Shown here: in pieces, positions 6,913 to 10,452 of the stretch
Position numbering within the stretch: the first letter of the stretch is position 1
Layout: each line of letters starts with the position of its first letter
DNA from: CAYMTV01 sp964393525
GTDB taxonomy: Bacteria; Patescibacteriota; Microgenomatia; Daviesbacterales; UBA10151
DNA: 10,452 nt
Direction: 5' to 3'
NCBI GenBank assembly: GCA_964393525.1
Contig: CAYMTV010000032.1
Location: 1 to 10,452 of the forward strand
Position numbers and translations under genes: made by a program
Notes under the pieces: generated by a model
Databases searched by the model: none
What the model saw: the letters and a program-made list of their open reading frames with translations, nothing else
What the model was told of the DNA's origin: nothing

Positions 6913-8091
6913 TTAGATTACAGAATTGAGCCTGGTAAAACATGAATTTTTGAATGGTTCATCCAATTTGTTGCACAAATCCAATTTCCCCTTATTTTCC
7001 AAGTCATCGGAAAAAATTTGATCGCTTATCTGACTATAACAAGGCTCGCCTGATCCTGGTGACATCATTTTACAGATCTCAATTCCTTTTAGCCTGTCTC
7101 CTACAGAATAGTAAGCCTGAGCATTAACTGTTATGCAATGGTTATACCAGGTGCCTCCTTCTTGTTTACAAAGCTCAAAGACTTTGCCTGCCTCACCATT
7201 TGTTAAGGGATGGATTTGCCTGGCTAAATTATCCATACACCAAAGTGTATATTCATTGTTACCAATTTTTTGGCAGACCTCAGCAGTCTTTATAATATCT
7301 CCTTTATTCATCTGATAAATCCTGGCAGCCTGATTTAACCAACAACCCTTTTGATATTTTTCCCCAAAGTAGTTGCAGGGAAAATAAGGGTCCTCAGACA
7401 GCCAGTCGTTTTTTCGCTCTTCTCCGGTGCCCCAATCATGCACCCCAAATAGATTCTCCATAAAAACCCCATTGTGGCAAGAAGAAAGAGCGCCCTGAAA
7501 ATTCACTTCTCCTTCAAAGATCTCATCACACTTTACCAAAGCTTTAGGAAGGTCATAATTTAATATGGCATTTATTGAGTGGCCGGCTGCATGGGAGCAC
7601 TGATAATACCTTAAGGGAGAAGCCTTACACCTATCTGCCATTTTGGCAATAACCTCAAATCCCTGATCTGATGCCGCCTCGATTATGGCTCCGTGGTAAC
7701 AAGCATATAGAAAATAATCTTTGCATTTTAAAATTGAGTCAATCCCATATTTTTTATAAGCATAAAAACCAATTTGATGAACTGCCAGATGACCCTCTCC
7801 TGTATGCGGAAGAGCAGAGTGCTCCAAAATCTCTAAAGCCTGTTCTACATCAACTCTTTCTACTAGCTTTCTGGTAGCATTAAGCCTGGCTGTTTGATCA
7901 TCTAATAAAATTTCTTTGAGTTCCGAAACATTTTCCGGAGTATAACGCGCCTGTCCAGTTTTGGAGCTTCCTAAAATGCCTTGATATTTAATATCAGAAC
8001 TTGCATTAATTTTAGGGGAAGGGAAATGAAGAAAAATGAAGATTAAAAAAACAACAAGGAAAAAAAGCAAGAACGGCTGGTTAGATTTCAT
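6913..8091 (-). CDS. Exported Cys/His-rich protein, single-domain relative of the 825-residue protein
   Basis: 392 residues with a signal anchor or signal peptide (hydrophobic 7-22, possible cleavage after I-N-A30). After a linker of about 60 residues it carries one copy of the domain seen twice in the 825-residue protein: H101-x3-H105, C131-x-H133-G, C155-x9-C165-x-H167-x3-H171, the stretch N-Y-D-L-P-K-A-L, C188, C205-x2-GVFMEN, D-P-Y-F-P-C239 and C250. Four C-x10/11-C units follow (273/285, 308/319, 340/351, 373/384), each looking like a pair of short helices joined by a disulfide. It begins inside the atpC stop (TAATG), so it is translationally coupled to atpC. No known family is recognised. 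Cytochrome function is unlikely because there is no C-x2-C-H. An exported disulfide- or metal-dependent role is inferred. Confidence 0.85.
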   Translation of the reverse strand: MKSNQPFLLFFLVVFLIFIFLHFPSPKINASSDIKYQGILGSSKTGQARYTPENVSELKEILLDDQTARLNATRKLVERVDVEQALEILEHSALPHTGEGHLAVHQIGFYAYKKYGIDSILKCKDYFLYACYHGAIIEAASDQGFEVIAKMADRCKASPLRYYQCSHAAGHSINAILNYDLPKALVKCDEIFEGEVNFQGALSSCHNGVFMENLFGVHDWGTGEERKNDWLSEDPYFPCNYFGEKYQKGCWLNQAARIYQMNKGDIIKTAEVCQKIGNNEYTLWCMDNLARQIHPLTNGEAGKVFELCKQEGGTWYNHCITVNAQAYYSVGDRLKGIEICKMMSPGSGEPCYSQISDQIFSDDLENKGKLDLCNKLDEPFKNSCFTRLNSVI

Positions 8092-8501
8092 TATCTCACT
8101 CGATGTCTTCTTTTAACTCTAAGCTGGGCCAGGGATTTTTCCAATGCTGCCATGGTTTCGGCGTACTCTTCATCGGACAATTTTTGTTCCAAAGCCAGTT
8201 CAGCTCTTTTTTTGGCTTCCTCAACAGCTTTTTCATTGATAGCTTCCTCTCCAATCGCCATATCCGTCATAACAGTTAAAACATTATCAGTCACCTGTAA
8301 AAATCCCTCTCCAACGGCCAAAACATCAACCTTAGCCCCTTTCTTAATCCTAAGTTCTCCAGGCACAACTTTGGCCATTAAATTTGTGTGGTGGGGAAGA
8401 ATGCCAATTTCTCCATCCGCTGTGGAAACATTTACCTGGTCAACAGTATCAGAAAAAATCTCTTTCTCCGGAGTAACAACTTTTAACTGCAACTCTGCCA
8501 T
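8091..8501 (-). CDS. atpC: F-type ATP synthase epsilon subunit
   Basis: 136 residues, the normal length for the epsilon subunit of the F1 central stalk, which couples gamma rotation to the catalytic head and can inhibit ATP hydrolysis. The N-terminal beta-sandwich (residues about 1-86) has the usual pattern: L-x-V-V-T-P-E-K-E-I-F, then D-G-E-I-G-I-L-P-H-H-T, then G-E-L-R-I, and G-x-G-F-L-Q-V near the end. The C-terminal part (about 87-133) is a charged helical hairpin. atpD normally lies directly upstream; here the neighbour is a carbonic-anhydrase-like gene instead, so atpC is separated from the rest of the operon. Downstream, TAATG couples it to the Cys/His-rich exported protein. A -10-like TAAAAT sits 7 bases before the ATG. 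Identity is secure. Confidence 0.95.
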   Translation of the reverse strand: MAELQLKVVTPEKEIFSDTVDQVNVSTADGEIGILPHHTNLMAKVVPGELRIKKGAKVDVLAVGEGFLQVTDNVLTVMTDMAIGEEAINEKAVEEAKKRAELALEQKLSDEEYAETMAALEKSLAQLRVKRRHRVR

Positions 8502-8508
8502 GGAAACT

Positions 8509-8537
8509 ATTTTACCTTTAACGCTTAACTATTTCTA
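8509..8537 (-). promoter_or_regulatory. Possible leaderless promoter of atpC
   Basis: On the minus strand, TAGAAA (8537-8532, four of six consensus bases), a 17-base spacer and TAAAAT (8514-8509, five of six). The -10 ends 7 bases before the ATG at 8501, so transcription would begin at or next to the start codon. It overlaps the 3' end of the upstream gene. Confidence 0.4.
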
Positions 8538-9279
8538 GTCTCTTACTTCCCTGTGCCAGTTGTTCAACTGTTTCTGCCACCAAGCGCATTGCTCTTCTTC
8601 TGTGAACACCCAAACTTTGCATTAACCAATGGTCATAGCTAAATTTATCTCTTCTTGGAAGCAGTGTAGTTCCAATATAAGGGTTAAATCTTAATGCCAT
8701 CTCCTCATGTTCTCCGGGAAGGCTAAAATGGAATCCCTGCCAAAATCTATTCTTCAATTTAATCCAGTGTCCGGCATCTCCACCATTTCTTTCTAATGCA
8801 TATTCAGGAAATTCCATTGAAAATCTGGCTGCTTCCAGTTTTCCGGCTCTCCAAAGGTCAAAAAAACCACAATGCTTATGTGTCCCTGCCCTAAATCCAA
8901 ACCTCTCAGCTTCTTTTGCAGCAGCATTAAAACCAACTGCATCGCCGCCTGTTTTTACTGCAGCTATTGAGTTTGTGCCTCCCGGGATCTTCGGGCCATT
9001 CAAAACCTGCCTTGATCTATTGGCAAATCTACCATCTATACATTCCAGAGACGCACCTTGATCAGTAGGGACAAGTATACCAGCTTCATTATATACATAT
9101 GGAGCTACATATTTGGCACTATCGGAATAAATAACCTCAATTTCAGTTACTTCCCATCCACGATCGAGGAAGAATTGACTAACTTCTTCAGGTTTATAAC
9201 TTGGATGTGTTTTTAATTCTAATGCCATTTTAGCTTTGAAAAACGCCCAAAAAGGCGCATGAAGTTGATAGTATAACAT
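8518..9279 (-). CDS. Beta-carbonic-anhydrase-like metalloprotein
   Basis: 253 residues from ATG 9279, or 236 from ATG 9228. It contains C80-I-D82-G-R84 and, 54 residues on, H134-K-H-C137-G. This is the C-x-D-x-R ... H-x2-C arrangement by which beta-carbonic anhydrases hold zinc, with near-standard spacing, and a G-G at 100-101 between them. These enzymes hydrate CO2 to bicarbonate. Outside the motif the sequence is unlike ordinary beta enzymes; C-I-D-G-R and H-C-G-F-F also recall the cadmium-type enzymes. No signal peptide is seen, so it is probably cytoplasmic. ATG 9279 has G-G-A 5 bases upstream and a TATAGT box before it; ATG 9228 gives a more natural N-terminus and avoids a hairpin at 9239-9258. 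The gene ends 16 bases before atpC. Activity is inferred. Confidence 0.65.
   Translation of the reverse strand: MLYYQLHAPFWAFFKAKMALELKTHPSYKPEEVSQFFLDRGWEVTEIEVIYSDSAKYVAPYVYNEAGILVPTDQGASLECIDGRFANRSRQVLNGPKIPGGTNSIAAVKTGGDAVGFNAAAKEAERFGFRAGTHKHCGFFDLWRAGKLEAARFSMEFPEYALERNGGDAGHWIKLKNRFWQGFHFSLPGEHEEMALRFNPYIGTTLLPRRDKFSYDHWLMQSLGVHRRRAMRLVAETVEQLAQGSKRLEIVKR
9239..9258 (-). terminator. Weak hairpin with T-run after the right-hand gene
   Basis: On the minus strand a 4-bp GC stem (9257-9254 with 9247-9244, extended by a G-T pair) with a 6-base loop is followed by five Ts. It could end transcription of the gene stopping at 9343, which would favour ATG 9228 as the start of the next gene. 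The stem is short, so chance is quite possible. Confidence 0.3.
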
Positions 9280-9342
9280 ACTTTTCCAATTTGTTACTAT
9301 AAGCCCTGCTTAAACACAGTGCTTTAACTGCGCGTTATGGGA

Positions 9343-10452
9343 TTAAATGTAGGCCGAGTGGTCAATGATTTTGAGGACTTCTCTTGTGTCCTCATCTATA
9401 AGTACCGGGATAGGAATCATTTTTCCAGTCAAAACCATTCCTCCTAGAACCTCATCCTCCGCAATACTCCTGTAAAGCTCTGCATTAGCATCCATGACTT
9501 TGTGAAGCTGGATTGAGTTTTCATTTAAATCCCGCTTATTAATTGGGTTACAGACAAAAAGTACCCTTGTATCCATAGTCCTTTTTTTTGAATGGCTCAT
9601 TATTGAAAGCATAGTCTTAATGAAAGACACAGCATTGGCAGGATCTTCAGGAGTTGAGGCAAAACCCTGGTCCTTTGGATCAAATTTACCAATAACCATT
9701 CCTCTTGTGGAGACTGACATATACTGTTCTTCGTGCTGGGCAAACGGGTGCTCTATATTCCTTTTGGTGGGGGAGGAGCAACCTGTTAAGTACTGAAAAG
9801 CAACAGCCCTTAATATATAAAAGTTTAAGGCTTTAAGTTGGTTAGATGTAAGATTTGGGTAGTGTTTTAAGATATAGTCAAAAACCCTAGCCCTGATATC
9901 ATCAAAATCTTTAAATGTTAACAAATCTTCAGTTACCTTCAAGATATTTTGGGTAAAGGTTGTTAAATATTTTGCCGAGGTAAACCTTTCCCTAAATGAG
10001 CCGTAGATTAGATTATATTTTAAGAAGTGTTCATCTAATTTATCTTTAAACTCAGAAGTTAACTCTGTAGTTGAGAGGTATTCTTTGTTATCTTCTCTTT
10101 TGTCATAGTTAAAAATCACTCCAAATGTATCAGTATCATATAATGCAGGTATAGCTACAGTTTTTAGGGGTTGCTGACCATTGTGAATCCTCAGCTCGTT
10201 ATACATATTAGTTAAAGCTGGGATTGTAGTCTGTCTAATTAAGTCTAAATTAGCATCTTCCAAACTATCTGCCTTGACTTCACCATTTTGCTTTTTAGCA
10301 GCCATAGCTCCACACCCATGGGTTAAATCAAGCAAAGAAGTATGGGCAAAGATAATTTCCAATAAATCCTTATTTGTTGTAACAACTTTTCTTAACGCCT
10401 CACAAAGCTCGGAGGAATCCGGGATAACCTCTCCATCAGATTTTCTTTTGGA
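9343..10452 (-). CDS. Unrecognised protein with H-x-C-G-A motif, 5' end outside the window
   Basis: The frame is open from the TAA at 9343 to the right edge, giving at least 369 residues. A TTG codon at 10362 is not a convincing start, because 30 further sense codons precede it without a stop. Near the visible N-terminus is L-T-H45-G-C47-G-A-M, reminiscent of the H-x2-C-G-A zinc motif of beta-carbonic anhydrases but one residue shorter; any partner C-x-D-x-R would lie outside the window. The rest is mixed helical and soluble, with D-T-D-T-F-G, a beta-rich R-V-L-F-V-C-N-P near residue 300 and a C-terminal V-L-I-D-E-D strand. There is no signal peptide or membrane segment in the visible part. 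It lies upstream of the carbonic-anhydrase-like gene in the same direction. No family is recognised, and a related metal function is only a guess. Confidence 0.6.
   Translation of the reverse strand, partial: SKRKSDGEVIPDSSELCEALRKVVTTNKDLLEIIFAHTSLLDLTHGCGAMAAKKQNGEVKADSLEDANLDLIRQTTIPALTNMYNELRIHNGQQPLKTVAIPALYDTDTFGVIFNYDKREDNKEYLSTTELTSEFKDKLDEHFLKYNLIYGSFRERFTSAKYLTTFTQNILKVTEDLLTFKDFDDIRARVFDYILKHYPNLTSNQLKALNFYILRAVAFQYLTGCSSPTKRNIEHPFAQHEEQYMSVSTRGMVIGKFDPKDQGFASTPEDPANAVSFIKTMLSIMSHSKKRTMDTRVLFVCNPINKRDLNENSIQLHKVMDANAELYRSIAEDEVLGGMVLTGKMIPIPVLIDEDTREVLKIIDHSAYI

Noticed and set aside
6906..6921. Inverted repeat TGTAAT-ttag-ATTACA at the end of the 392-residue gene
   Set aside because: It is short, AT-only and without a T-run, so not a convincing terminator; operator function cannot be supported.
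1824..8091. Multiheme cytochrome reading of the Cys/His-rich proteins
   Set aside because: No C-x2-C-H motif occurs; the Cys are paired at 10-11 residue spacing and His lie in H-x3-H and G-H contexts.
9301..9342. Imperfect hairpin between the two right-hand genes
   Set aside because: The stem has a mismatch and no T-run follows; likely chance.

Overview
The window looks like a metagenome scaffold from a Candidate Phyla Radiation (Patescibacteria) bacterium, probably near Microgenomates. The evidence is AT-rich DNA, short exported proteins with few database-style domains, a small protein with an R-G-I-I-H-L hydrophobic N-terminus typical of that group, and a tRNA-Tyr with archaeal-type identity features, a trait reported for some CPR bacteria. 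A run of 10 Ns at 4905-4914 marks a scaffold join. This placement is inference; no rRNA or ribosomal protein gene is present.

Left part (1-1808): the 5' portion of a class A penicillin-binding protein (minus strand), a tRNA-Tyr(GTA) on the plus strand with a good promoter, a membrane-anchored CHRD-like protein (minus) and a YggT-family membrane protein (plus, with a near-perfect Shine-Dalgarno).

Centre (1824-8501): a minus-strand cluster, probably at least partly one operon. It reads atpC (ATP synthase epsilon), a 392-residue exported Cys/His-rich protein joined to atpC by a TAATG overlap, an 87-residue anchored small protein, a secreted protein of about 739 residues with seven Cys modules and a long Tyr-Thr-Pro repeat region, and an 825-residue exported protein with a degenerate cupredoxin domain and two copies of the same Cys/His domain found in the 392-residue protein. 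The shared domain (H-x3-H, C-x-[HS]-G, C-x-H-x2-G-H, C-x2-GVFME, then C-x10/11-C helical repeats) matches no family I can name and is the best candidate for an undescribed system. I infer an extracytoplasmic role based on disulfides and/or metal, built around an extensin-like surface protein.

Right part (8518-10452): a protein carrying the beta-carbonic-anhydrase metal motif (C-x-D-x-R and H-x2-C), and upstream of it a 5'-truncated gene that runs off the window and has an H-x-C-G-A motif.

Several genes (PBP, CHRD-like, atpC, less clearly the 825-residue gene) have promoter-like -10 boxes 7-15 bases before the start codon, which suggests leaderless or nearly leaderless mRNAs. There is no gene-free stretch longer than about 150 bases.
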